DNA of 64,000 nt, from assembly GCF_001274725.1 (NCBI RefSeq), contig NZ_LGUF01000007.1, forward strand, positions 3,508,327 to 3,572,326, written 5' to 3'. The notes beneath the pieces are model-generated. The model was not told the origin of the DNA and searched no databases. It saw only the letters and a program-made list of their open reading frames with translations. Numbering within the stretch: position 1 is the first letter of the stretch; every line of letters starts with the position of its first letter. Shown here in pieces: positions 46,537 to 54,710 of this stretch. This DNA comes from Sporosarcina globispora (GTDB lineage: Bacteria; Bacillota; Bacilli; Bacillales; Cytobacillaceae). A program made the translations under genes and the position numbers.

Positions 46537-47754
46537 TTAAATTAACATTCCTGCAATTGCAGCACTTAATAGCGAAGCAAGTGCACCAGCTATTACTGCT
46601 CGAATACCAAGCTTGGCAATGTCGTTCCTGCGGTCAGGTGCAAGATTTCCTATACCTCCAAGAAGCATAGCCATGGAAGAAATGTTGGCAAAACCGCAAA
46701 GCGCGAAACTCACTACTGCAACAGTCTTAGGAGACAGGCTGCTGATTTCCGGTGCGAAAGCTGAATAGGCAACAAATTCATTCAAAACAAGTTTTTGGCC
46801 GATGTATCCGCCAGCCTGTACAGCTTCAGCCCATGGAACACCTACCGCAAATGCGAGAGGGGCAAAAATAAATCCAAGAATAGCTTCCAGCGTAAGATTT
46901 TCAATTCCAAAAAGGCCGCCAGCAAAACCGATAATTCCATTGATAAGCGCAACCAAAGCGATAAAAGCAAGGAGCATAGCACCGATATTTAATGCAAGCT
47001 GAAGACCAACACTGGCTCCGCGTGCGGCAGCGTCTACAACGTTTACTGAATCCGTGTCTTTTTCAATAGTTATATTGTCTGCTGTCTCTGATACCTCTGT
47101 TTCAGGGATCATAATTTTTGCGAGTACCAGACCGGCAGGGGCAGCCATGAAACTTGCTGCAAGCAAGTATTCCAGAGGGACTCCAAGCAATGAGTACCCA
47201 ATAAGAACTGAACCTGCAACTGATGCCAGGCCTCCAGTCATAACAGCAAACAATTCAGATTTCGTCATTTTGTTCAGGAAGGGGCGGACAATTAATGGAG
47301 CTTCAGTTTGTCCGACAAAAATATTGGCTGCTGCAGACATGCTTTCTGCCATACTTGTTCCAAGAAGCTTGGACAGCCCTCCGCCAATGACCTTTATAAT
47401 TATTTGCATAATCCCCGTATAGTAAAGAACAGAAATTAGGGAAGAGAAGAAGATCACTGTAGTCAGCACCTGAAAAGCAAATACAAAACCGACTCCAGAT
47501 CCTTCTTGGAATAAACCGCCAAATAAAAAGTTAATTCCTTCATTGGCATAACCGACAATATCATTTACTGCAAATGTAAGTTTTTCTAATGCTGTCTTAC
47601 CAAGTTCCCATTTAAGAACGGCAAATGCAAATGCAAACTGGATAGCCAATCCGCCTAAAATTGTACGAAGGTTGATTGCCTTTCTATTTGATGAAAGGAG
47701 GAAAGCAATCCCCAATACAGTCACAACTCCTAATAAACCCCAGATAAAACTCAT
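46537..47754 (-). CDS. Concentrative nucleoside transporter, NupC family
   Basis: 405 residues, about ten membrane helices. Substrate-site motifs of the CNT family are present: GQTEAPLIVRPFL, MTGGLASVAGSVL, and the C-terminal LNEFVAYSAF and CGFANISSMAMLLGGIGNLAP. It couples nucleoside uptake to H+ or Na+. Whether it is the NupC (pyrimidine) or NupG/YutK (purine) subtype is not decided. GAGGTG precedes the ATG. The leader has several hairpins but no purine riboswitch core. Confidence 0.9.
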   Translation of the reverse strand: MSFIWGLLGVVTVLGIAFLLSSNRKAINLRTILGGLAIQFAFAFAVLKWELGKTALEKLTFAVNDIVGYANEGINFLFGGLFQEGSGVGFVFAFQVLTTVIFFSSLISVLYYTGIMQIIIKVIGGGLSKLLGTSMAESMSAAANIFVGQTEAPLIVRPFLNKMTKSELFAVMTGGLASVAGSVLIGYSLLGVPLEYLLAASFMAAPAGLVLAKIMIPETEVSETADNITIEKDTDSVNVVDAAARGASVGLQLALNIGAMLLAFIALVALINGIIGFAGGLFGIENLTLEAILGFIFAPLAFAVGVPWAEAVQAGGYIGQKLVLNEFVAYSAFAPEISSLSPKTVAVVSFALCGFANISSMAMLLGGIGNLAPDRRNDIAKLGIRAVIAGALASLLSAAIAGMLI

Positions 47755-47790
47755 GTTGACACCTCATTTGTTGAATTTTGTATGATGAAA

Positions 47791-47875
47791 ACGTTTTTAC
47801 AAAACGTCAAAAATATAGACCTCTTCATCGAGAGGTGTGTGGGTAGACGTCAGACATCTAACTTGATTACATGTC
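47791..47875 (-). other. Structured leader of the nupC-like gene
   Basis: Three possible hairpins in the 5' region: GGACAT with ATGTCT (47852-47875), ACCTCT with AGAGGT around six bases (47819-47836 region), and the palindrome ACGTTTT-GTA-AAAACGT (47791-47807). The last also resembles a cre site (TGAAAACGTTTTTA). From here to 48319 I see only an orphan terminator and no gene I can support. Confidence 0.4.
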
Positions 47876-48202
47876 CATTTTACCATGAATCCGTTTGCAG
47901 TAAAGAGATTTTTTATTCGCAAATATAATATAATGAATCATCTTTTGATTTTTGTTCACATATTTTATGATTTTAATCTTTTCAAAAAGGGGCAATAACC
48001 TCAAAAACCACTGCCTGAAGGTATAATGGATATTTATTATTGTTATTTATTGCAAACATTAATTTCCTCATTATAAAAGTCCGTTCTGGACAAACTTCAC
48101 CAACATACACTGTCCCTAGATGGCAGGTGGTGTTAGGATGGGTGCTGATTAAGTTGGCTGGGGCTACTAATAAAAAACTTAACAATTAACTATGCTTAAA
48201 AT

Positions 48203-48231
48203 CTGCCTGTATCAGGGCAAATTTTTTGTTT
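48203..48231 (+). terminator. Orphan terminator-like hairpin
   Basis: ATCTGCCT and AGGGCAAAT pair with one mismatch and TTTTTTG follows. No recognisable plus-strand gene lies upstream in 47755-48200. Confidence 0.5.
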
Positions 48232-48319
48232 TCAGATATATAGTTTGATTTGAATCGTATGATAATCGGTTTAATGTCCAAAATAAGGATAGTTTATATT
48301 TAAAAGGAGGTTTTTTTGC

Positions 48320-48529
48320 ATGGTTAAAAAAGACAATTATAATAGTGAAAATATTGCCGGCAGATATTATGAGTCTGAAGATTATAAAAGAAATGATCAG
48401 CTTTCATCAGGCTTGGCGACAACCCATGAACAAGTAAGTGACGCTTACATGGAAGACCAGTCGGATCCAGTAATTGAAGACATTGTCGGGGTGGATATTT
48501 CGATACCCCGCAAAAGCTATGATGAATGA
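48320..48529 (+). CDS. YozQ-like small protein (DUF4025)
   Basis: 69 residues. AGRYYESEDYKRNDQLSSGLATTHEQVSD is the core I associate with DUF4025/YozQ, a small acidic protein of unknown function in Bacillus. It is highly charged, with no cysteine or membrane segment. AAAGGAGG precedes the ATG by nine bases and a long-loop terminator follows. Confidence 0.75.
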   Translation: MVKKDNYNSENIAGRYYESEDYKRNDQLSSGLATTHEQVSDAYMEDQSDPVIEDIVGVDISIPRKSYDE

Positions 48530-48561
48530 AAAAATGCATTGAAGAGTTAATATGTTCTGCT

Positions 48562-48612
48562 GATCGCCGTACCCTAGACAATTTTGGCTGGAGACACGGC
48601 GATCATTTTTAT
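48562..48612 (+). terminator. Terminator with an unusually long loop
   Basis: GATCGCCGT (48562-48570) and ACGGCGATC (48596-48604) form a perfect 9-bp stem around 25 bases, followed by ATTTTTAT. Confidence 0.75.
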
Positions 48613-48713
48613 ATTCGACATCTGTACTGGCTATTTTTTACAGGAGCAATAATAAGGGGTACTTTATTATAACTAAAGATTAATCCTATTAATGATGTAA
48701 CCCATTCAATATC

Positions 48714-48851
48714 TCATTTCTTAAAATAGTTTTCTGCAAGCAGTCTTTTTACTTCGTTATAGGATAGACCTGATTGGCTGTTCAGCCTTTTTACTTCAAC
48801 TATATCTGTTCCTGCTATAGTAAGGTTATTTTTTTTCTGCTGGCGTCCCAT
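48714..48851 (-). CDS. 45-residue protein of unknown function
   Basis: MGRQQKKNNLTIAGTDIVEV then KRLNSQSGLSYNEVKRLLAE. GGAGGAG lies six bases before the ATG, giving good expression evidence despite the size. The pattern GTDxxEVKRLNxQSGLSYNEVK looks like a conserved motif and reminds me of small Bacillus spore-formers' proteins, but I cannot name the family. Confidence 0.62.
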   Translation of the reverse strand: MGRQQKKNNLTIAGTDIVEVKRLNSQSGLSYNEVKRLLAENYFKK

Positions 48852-48943
48852 TAATGCTCCTCCATTTCAAATTTTTTGTCTTTAATATTTTCAATAATTT
48901 TTTCCTTTATTGTCCATACTAAGATAAAAAGGGGGCGTTTCCA

Positions 48944-49126
48944 ATTTTTTTTAATAAAAAAGGCCAAGACGATAAGCCAGAAGTAGTAATGCTGGATACA
49001 GAGGTGTATTCTTGCAATAGCTGCAATGGCTGGATGAGAAAAGATTTTGCCTCTTCAGATTTAAAATGCCCATTATGCGGTGATGAAACAACTGCTGAAA
49101 TGAGGGAATTGCCGCAAATTCTGTAA
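48944..49126 (+). CDS. YdjO-like zinc-knuckle protein, apparent ATT start
   Basis: 60 residues: FFNKKGQDDKPEVVMLDTEV, then YSCNSCNGWMRKDFASSD and CPLCGDE. The two CxxC pairs and CNGWxRKxFAS match the YdjO cold-inducible family. There is no ATG, GTG or TTG before the conserved region; the only start placed correctly after the ribosome site AAGGGGGCG is ATT at 48944, in a run of eight T. Either a rare ATT start is used, or a base change or sequence error removed an ATG. An internal ATG would remove the first 13 residues. A bidirectional terminator follows. Confidence 0.7.
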   Translation: MFFNKKGQDDKPEVVMLDTEVYSCNSCNGWMRKDFASSDLKCPLCGDETTAEMRELPQIL

Positions 49127-49135
49127 ACAATTATT

Positions 49136-49172
49136 AAGAAAGACTGTTGTCAATTAGATAACAGTCTTTCTT
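49136..49172. terminator. Bidirectional terminator
   Basis: AAGAAAGACTGTT and AACAGTCTTTCTT, perfect 13-bp stem between convergent small genes. Confidence 0.9.
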
Positions 49173-49179
49173 ATAGGCA

Positions 49180-49380
49180 TTAATAATCATCATACAGTTC
49201 CTTAAATGCCTGCTCTGCATCCTTTTCAGAAGAAAATAAGGCATCGTCTTCTTCTATTAAATGGAATGACTCATTAAGAAAGAGGGCTACTGCGTTAGGA
49301 TTTTTTGGATGTGGAACAATTTCTGCTTGCCTTACGTTTGCTACACTGGGAGTATGAGGATTATGGTAAATCACATACAC
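49180..49380 (-). CDS. SplA-like small protein
   Basis: 66 residues from GTG 49380: YVIYHNPHTPSVANVRQAEI, then ALFLNESFHLIEEDDALF. This resembles SplA, the regulator of spore photoproduct lyase, whose family usually starts with a GDxVYVIYxNPH stretch. The sequence upstream stays open and encodes a fitting extension (KKGKTGDEVYVIY), but has only ATA or ATT as possible starts. AGGAG five bases before GTG 49380 supports the shorter product. No splB gene is nearby. Confidence 0.6.
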   Translation of the reverse strand: MYVIYHNPHTPSVANVRQAEIVPHPKNPNAVALFLNESFHLIEEDDALFSSEKDAEQAFKELYDDY

Positions 49381-49441
49381 CTCATCTCCTGTTTTTCCTT
49401 TTTTAGGATCTATTGTTTCCGTAGCAATTCACTCTTATTTA

Positions 49442-49630
49442 TTATAGGTTTTCATTTTGCTGGCCAATTTCTTTTGCGCCAATTATAGCATTTGCAGTTT
49501 CCAGCCGTTCATGCCCATCAACAGAATCCCCGGCTGCATTTTTTAAATTTGGAAATTTGCCATCTGTTTCAATCGTTATCATTTCTTCCTTTGGTGCTTG
49601 AGTCAAATACTTTTCTTGTTGCTCTTTCAT
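49442..49630 (-). CDS. Small acidic protein, unknown
   Basis: 62 residues, MKEQQEKYLTQAPKEEMITI at the start and GHERLETANAIIGAKEIGQQ near the end. AGAAGGAG lies nine bases before the ATG. It is hydrophilic and probably partly helical. No family recognised; its neighbours are small, probably spore-related genes. Confidence 0.6.
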   Translation of the reverse strand: MKEQQEKYLTQAPKEEMITIETDGKFPNLKNAAGDSVDGHERLETANAIIGAKEIGQQNENL

Positions 49631-49785
49631 GACTTATGCTCCTTCTGTTAAATAGTAGAAAAGCTTTCTTAAAGTTTTCTCCCGGCATTGCCCTAATATT
49701 CAGCCATATTAATCCTTTTCCAAAAGGTGAATTACATCTGTAAATGCTGCAGAGGCAAAGACACCCATAAAATTTGGCCAAAACC

Positions 49786-49814
49786 AAAACCCCCTCTGAT
49801 AATAGAGGGGGCTT
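49786..49814 (-). terminator. Terminator of pepF
   Basis: CCCCCTCT and AGAGGGGG with a GATAAT loop; TTTTGGTTTTGG follows on the minus strand. Confidence 0.85.
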
Positions 49815-49818
49815 CCGC

Positions 49819-51633
49819 TTATTCGTAGCTATTTTCCAATTCATTCACCAATGCCCCCACATAGCTTACAGCTTTGCGGATAGGTTCTGGGTTAGACATA
49901 TCAATACCAGCATTTTTTAACAGTTCAAGCGGTTTTTTCGTTCCTCCTGCTTTTAAAACATCAAGCCATCGGTCGACGGCAGGCTGGCCTTCCTCTTGAA
50001 TGCTTTGTGCCATTGCAGTGGAAGCAGTTAAGCCTGCTGAATAGGTATATGGGTAAAGTCCCATGTAATAGTGAGGCTGTCTCATCCAAGTTAAAGCTGA
50101 TTTATCATCCAGTTCAACCGAATCACCCCAGAATTCAGAAAGTGTTTCAAATTTTTGATCAGAAAGTGTTTTTGAGGTTAACGGGACACCTTGTTCAGCA
50201 AGATTATATATTCTTCGCTGATATTCTCCTTCGAGAAGATGTGTGACAAAGTTATGATAGTAAGTTCCAAGCAGCTGAAGAATAACCCAGCGTTTCATTC
50301 TCTTATCTTCAGTGCCAGCCAGTAAACGCTGCCCAAGCAGCAATTCATTAAGTGTTGAAGGCGCTTCTACAAAATAGGTTGAAGGGCGGGTATTCATAAT
50401 CCGCTGATATTTATTGGCCAAATAAAAATGACCAGCATGCCCAAGTTCGTGAGCGAGGACGAAAGCACCCCGCATGGTGTCTGTCCATGTAATAAGGATG
50501 AAGGGATGGGAGCCGTACGGACTTGCACAAAATGCCCCTGTAGATTTACCGACATTATCAGCCAAATCAACCCAGCGTTCAGTCAATCCTTTCTTCATAA
50601 TATCCGTATACTCTGGCCCCATTACTTTTAGAGCTTCTAAAATGACTTTTGATGCTTCTTCATATGTTGTTTCCGGATTGAACTCCGGATCAAGAGGGGC
50701 CTTCAGGTCACAAAATAGCATCTTATCCAATCCCAGAACCTTTTTCTTAAGCTGAGCATATCTGCGCATATGGGGTGCAAGCTCTTTTTGGATAATATCC
50801 AGCTGATTGTTGTACATTTCCTCTGTAACATGCTGGGGATCCAGCAGCATTTGTGTTACGGTCTTGTATTTTCTCAGCTTAGAAAGTGTAACCTGTTTTT
50901 TCACCTCAGCTGAATAAGCAGAAGCGAATGTATTCTTATAGTTTTCCAGTGAGTCTGTAAAAGAGGAATAGGCATTCCTTCTGACAGTTGTATCCGATGA
51001 AAACTCATAGCGATCTTCGTAAAGAGCAAATGAGTTTGGCCATTCATTTCCTTTGCTGTCCTTAAAGGAGGAAAACGGCATGTCAGCAAGTTTCGCAGCT
51101 TGATAAACATTATAGGGAGCACCGAGGACTTCACCCAATGCAGCCAGGGCTTCTTCCGTTTCAGGGGAAAGTCTATGCATCTTTGTATCCAGCAGATTGG
51201 TCAGCTGATTTTTGAAAGGTTCCAAGCCACTTTCTTCTGTTATGTATTTTTCAATTGTACCTTCAGGTAAGGTCATTAATTCAGAATCAATAAACGAAAG
51301 AGAGGAGGCTGCTTTTGCTCTTAAAGATGCAAGTATAGATGAATTTGCCTGATTGTCTGGATTAGCGCCATCTTCCGATTGGCGCAGCATCGCATAGGTG
51401 CCAGCCTGAACAAGACGGATGGAAAGCTTTTCCTGAGCGGAAAGGCATCCGAGTAAAACTTGCGAACCTTCATGGAGCTTTCCTTTGAACCGATGAAAAA
51501 CGGCAAGATCCTCTTCAATACTCTTCACTTCTTTATGCCAGTCTTCCTCTACAGCAAATAAATCCTCCACTTTCCAAGTACTGTCTTCAGGTACCTCATA
51601 ACGCTTTAATCTGGTTACTGCTGTTTGAACCAT
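49819..51633 (-). CDS. pepF: Oligoendopeptidase F
   Basis: 604 residues, M3 zinc metallopeptidase family. It degrades peptides of roughly 7-17 residues in the cytosol. The zinc motif HELGH is at 395-399 (VLAHELGHAGHF) and the third ligand is probably the glutamate in STLNELLLGQ about 30 residues later. The N-terminal helical half is typical of PepF. GGAGGGATCG precedes the ATG. In B. subtilis, high PepF affects sporulation by degrading signalling peptides; no such role can be claimed here. Confidence 0.94.
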   Translation of the reverse strand: MVQTAVTRLKRYEVPEDSTWKVEDLFAVEEDWHKEVKSIEEDLAVFHRFKGKLHEGSQVLLGCLSAQEKLSIRLVQAGTYAMLRQSEDGANPDNQANSSILASLRAKAASSLSFIDSELMTLPEGTIEKYITEESGLEPFKNQLTNLLDTKMHRLSPETEEALAALGEVLGAPYNVYQAAKLADMPFSSFKDSKGNEWPNSFALYEDRYEFSSDTTVRRNAYSSFTDSLENYKNTFASAYSAEVKKQVTLSKLRKYKTVTQMLLDPQHVTEEMYNNQLDIIQKELAPHMRRYAQLKKKVLGLDKMLFCDLKAPLDPEFNPETTYEEASKVILEALKVMGPEYTDIMKKGLTERWVDLADNVGKSTGAFCASPYGSHPFILITWTDTMRGAFVLAHELGHAGHFYLANKYQRIMNTRPSTYFVEAPSTLNELLLGQRLLAGTEDKRMKRWVILQLLGTYYHNFVTHLLEGEYQRRIYNLAEQGVPLTSKTLSDQKFETLSEFWGDSVELDDKSALTWMRQPHYYMGLYPYTYSAGLTASTAMAQSIQEEGQPAVDRWLDVLKAGGTKKPLELLKNAGIDMSNPEPIRKAVSYVGALVNELENSYE

Positions 51634-51789
51634 GTAACGATCCCTCCTATTTCGACTCTCTAAATAAAGAGATTATGGGACAATTATACAGGAAGAACTG
51701 ATAAATTTATAGACTTTTCAAATATTTTTAACCATTCCTTTTCTGTAACAGCTGGAGATTCTAAACTAGTTAAGTTGGTGGTTCATATA

Positions 51790-51825
51790 AAAAAAAACGG
51801 AAGGACCTGAAGCCTTCCGCTGATT
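51790..51825 (-). terminator. Terminator of the yhfH-like gene
   Basis: CGGAAGG and CCTTCCG stem, followed by nine T on the minus strand. Confidence 0.85.
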
Positions 51826-51828
51826 GTA

Positions 51829-51963
51829 CTATTCCAGTTTCTTTGAAAGACACCGATCACATTCCATTAAATATGATTCGGCCTGTTCCTTGACTGTTTG
51901 GCCACACTCCGGGCACACCTTTTTGGGAAGGTTTCTAAAAAATTCAACTGGACTTTTAATCAT
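51829..51963 (-). CDS. yhfH: YhfH-family zinc-knuckle protein
   Basis: 44 residues: MIKSPVEFFRNLPKKVCPEC, then ECDRCLSKK. VEFFxNLPxKxCxxCG with a second CxxC is the YhfH pattern, a tiny Bacillus protein of unknown function that should bind one zinc. AAGGAGG lies seven bases before the ATG and a terminator follows. The region 51964-52265 upstream shows no further gene; it must hold the divergent promoters. Confidence 0.78.
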   Translation of the reverse strand: MIKSPVEFFRNLPKKVCPECGQTVKEQAESYLMECDRCLSKKLE

Positions 51964-52265
51964 GACTTTTCCTCCTTTTTATAATACAGTTTATTTTGTT
52001 TTCATCTGTTGTAGTACAGTATATACCATAATTATTATAATGTGAAGTGTTTTGGCTAAATTTTTTAAAAATTATATCTATTATAAAAAGCTTTAATATA
52101 TTTCAGAAAAGAATGACTAATTATACAGTAAAATTATCTTTAACAAATGGTCTGCCTGTTCTAAGCAACATTCTAACTTTATTTCCTCTAGCCCCTTCCA
52201 TGGCTGAAGTGATTCCATTACAATCATATTTGAAAAAGTAAAAATGAGGGGGCTAAAAGCCTGCG

Positions 52266-54425
52266 ATGACCGAGATATTTGTATCCTTTAATCCAATATT
52301 AATATTTGTTGCCTTTATACTGACCATTATAGCTTCCTATTCAGCCTTAGATTTATTTACTCTTGTAAAATCATCTGACAGAAACCAGAGATTTTTGTTT
52401 TTAGGCGGCACTTTCTCACTTGGAATCGGCATTTGGATAATGAACTTTATTGGCATGGTAGCCATTAACATAAATGCTTCAGGGAGTTATAAAATTCCGC
52501 TTACCTTAATGTCGATGGTTTTCGGCATTTCATTTACCGGCATGGCATTTAATACAGTGATCGGCCGGCAGCTGAAAACAGGCAATCTTTTAATGGGAAG
52601 CTTCTTTTTAACAATGGCAGTCCTATCCATCCATGTAACAGGAATGTATGCAATGGGGATGAATGTGCAATTTAGCCCCATTATATTTCTCATTTCCACA
52701 ATGATTATTTTTGTTTCTTTTTTATTATCGCTTTGGATGCTTTTTTATTCGAAAAGCCTTTCATATTCCAGGCATGTCTGGATTAAGCCTTTAAGTGCCC
52801 TCATCATTACCGGAGCAATTGTGGAGGGTTATTTTCTGCTAATCCGGTCATCATCATTCTATTCAAATAGTGCGACCAGCAGGGAAGGCAGCTCTCCGGA
52901 AACTTTTCTGCTTTACCTTGTATTTTTTGCAGCTATTCTTATTCTGAGCGGACTTATTGCTTCAAGCACTTTAATCAGCAAGCGTCTGGAAGCAAGCGAC
53001 ACTCATTTAAAAGATATACAGGCTGCGCTTGACCAATCGTCTATTGTAGCCATTACAGATCCAAAAGGAATCATCACTTACGTGAATGACAAATTTGTGG
53101 AGATTTCCAAATATGAAGAGCATGAATTGCTTGGCAGAAACCATAATATCTTAAATTCAGGTTTTCATTCGCCGGAATACTTCCGTAATCTTTGGAAAAC
53201 AATCGGGTCAAGGGAGATATGGAAGGGTGAAATCCGCAATAAAGCGAAAGACGGAAGTTTTTACTGGGTTGAGACCACAATTGTTCCTTTCCTCAATAAA
53301 ATGAATAAACCCTATCAGTATGTTTCCATCCGGACAGATATAACGGCATTGAAATCTGCTGAAGCCAGCCTTAAAAAATCTCTGAAAGAGGTAAACGATA
53401 TTAAATTTGCGCTTGATCAGTCTTCCATTATTGCCTTTACAGATGAAAAAGGGAAAATAACCAATGTAAATGAGAAATTTTGTGAAATCTCTCAGTTCAG
53501 CAGGGAAGAACTGATAGGACAGAATCACTCCATCTTAAATTCAGGACTTCATTCAAAAGAATTCTTTAAGAACTTATGGAAAACAATTGGCCAGGGAGAA
53601 GTGTGGAAAGGGGAAATACGCAATAAAGCAAAAGACGGATCTTATTACTGGGTTCATACTACGATTGTGCCGTTCCTGAACACAAACGGAAAACCTTATC
53701 AATACTTAGCAATAAGAAACGATATAACAGAGAGGAAAAAAACTGAAGAAGTTTTGCATCGCCAGGATAAACTGGCAGCAGTGGGCCAGCTTGCTGCAGG
53801 AGTTGCCCATGAAATCCGCAATCCGCTCACAACCATGAAGGGATATACAGAATTCCTGCAGCTGGATGAGACAAATGAAGAGAGGCAGGAGTACTTAAGC
53901 ATCATTTTAGATGAAATTGACCGGGTAAATAATATAGTAGAAGATTTTATGGTTCTCGCTAAGCCAAAAGCCGCAGAACTGGAAGAGAGAGATATCATAC
54001 CCATTGTTAAAAATGTCGTTTCTTTTTTGGAATTTGAAGCCCGAAAAAGAGACGTGAAAATTGGTTTCGAATATGAACAGGATATCATTCAAATTCAATG
54101 TGACGAAAATCGGCTAAAACAAGTCTTCCTTAATTTGATCAAAAATGGAATTGAAGCAATGCCTGATGGAGGGGACATCACCGTTAGTGCTAGAATCATA
54201 AATAACCAGGTTCAAATTGCCATACAGGATACAGGTGTAGGAATCCCGCAGGAAAAACTGAAAAATATCGGAGAACCCTTTTTTACAACCAAAAAAAATG
54301 GGAACGGCTTAGGTCTTATGGTCAGCTTTCAAATCATCGAAAGCCATAACGGAAAAATATTTATCGAGAGTGAATTAAATAAAGGTACAACATTCAATAT
54401 TGTTCTGCCTGCAAAATCTGCATAG
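52266..54425 (+). CDS. Sensor histidine kinase: MHYT-type membrane domain, two PAS/PAC, HisKA, HATPase
   Basis: 719 residues. Seven membrane helices (about 8-235) form an MHYT-like sensor, but its motifs are eroded: WIMNFIGMVAI has Asn for His (N60), SIHVTGMYAM keeps H123, and the third motif is lost. Two PAS/PAC units (about 250-362 and 378-490) are near copies. The kinase core has H515 in VAHEIRNP, the N box around NLIKNGIEA (623-631), G1 DTGVGI (655-660) and G2 GNGLGL (679-684). No response regulator is adjacent, as for Kin-type sporulation kinases. GAGGGGG lies 13 bases upstream, which is far. Confidence 0.9.
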   Translation: MTEIFVSFNPILIFVAFILTIIASYSALDLFTLVKSSDRNQRFLFLGGTFSLGIGIWIMNFIGMVAININASGSYKIPLTLMSMVFGISFTGMAFNTVIGRQLKTGNLLMGSFFLTMAVLSIHVTGMYAMGMNVQFSPIIFLISTMIIFVSFLLSLWMLFYSKSLSYSRHVWIKPLSALIITGAIVEGYFLLIRSSSFYSNSATSREGSSPETFLLYLVFFAAILILSGLIASSTLISKRLEASDTHLKDIQAALDQSSIVAITDPKGIITYVNDKFVEISKYEEHELLGRNHNILNSGFHSPEYFRNLWKTIGSREIWKGEIRNKAKDGSFYWVETTIVPFLNKMNKPYQYVSIRTDITALKSAEASLKKSLKEVNDIKFALDQSSIIAFTDEKGKITNVNEKFCEISQFSREELIGQNHSILNSGLHSKEFFKNLWKTIGQGEVWKGEIRNKAKDGSYYWVHTTIVPFLNTNGKPYQYLAIRNDITERKKTEEVLHRQDKLAAVGQLAAGVAHEIRNPLTTMKGYTEFLQLDETNEERQEYLSIILDEIDRVNNIVEDFMVLAKPKAAELEERDIIPIVKNVVSFLEFEARKRDVKIGFEYEQDIIQIQCDENRLKQVFLNLIKNGIEAMPDGGDITVSARIINNQVQIAIQDTGVGIPQEKLKNIGEPFFTTKKNGNGLGLMVSFQIIESHNGKIFIESELNKGTTFNIVLPAKSA

Positions 54426-54452
54426 CCAATCCCAAAATGATTGGCTTTTTTA
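54424..54452 (+). terminator. Terminator of the kinase gene
   Basis: AGCCAAT and ATTGGCT flank a nine-base loop and TTTTTTATT follows; the stem starts in the stop codon. Confidence 0.82.
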
Positions 54453-54590
54453 TTAGAAATTAATTCCTGTCCTGTTTAATAATTGATTTCCCAATATATA
54501 GGAAAAATATCATAACCTTGGAGAGATTCCCATGATATCAAGGAAAATCATTAATTTGGTTTTATAGAGCCCTTTCCTCTGAAATGTGTT

Positions 54591-54607
54591 TGTTATCGTA
54601 CTGTTAT
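54591..54607 (+). promoter_or_regulatory. WalR (YycF) binding site
   Basis: TGTTAT-CGTAC-TGTTAT fits the WalR consensus TGTWAH-N5-TGTWAH at every position. It lies about 105 bases before a YocH-like cell-wall gene; yocH is a known WalRK target in B. subtilis. Confidence 0.78.
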
Positions 54608-54710
54608 ATGCGTAACGGGATTATTATCTGTTTGTTCTTTTTTAGTAAAGATTCCATGTTATTATTAACCCCGTTAGCTAAAAACGAGCTATACAGGAGG
54701 TTTTAACAAC

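Noticed and set aside
47755..47900. Purine riboswitch upstream of the nucleoside transporter
   Set aside because: The conserved purine aptamer core (loops and the TTTCTAC junction) is absent although hairpins exist.
47982..48185. 67-residue minus-strand frame in the nupC upstream gap
   Set aside because: No ribosome site and no recognisable motif; composition looks non-coding.
52047..52241. 64-residue frame before the kinase gene
   Set aside because: No ribosome site, A+T-rich, likely promoter region.
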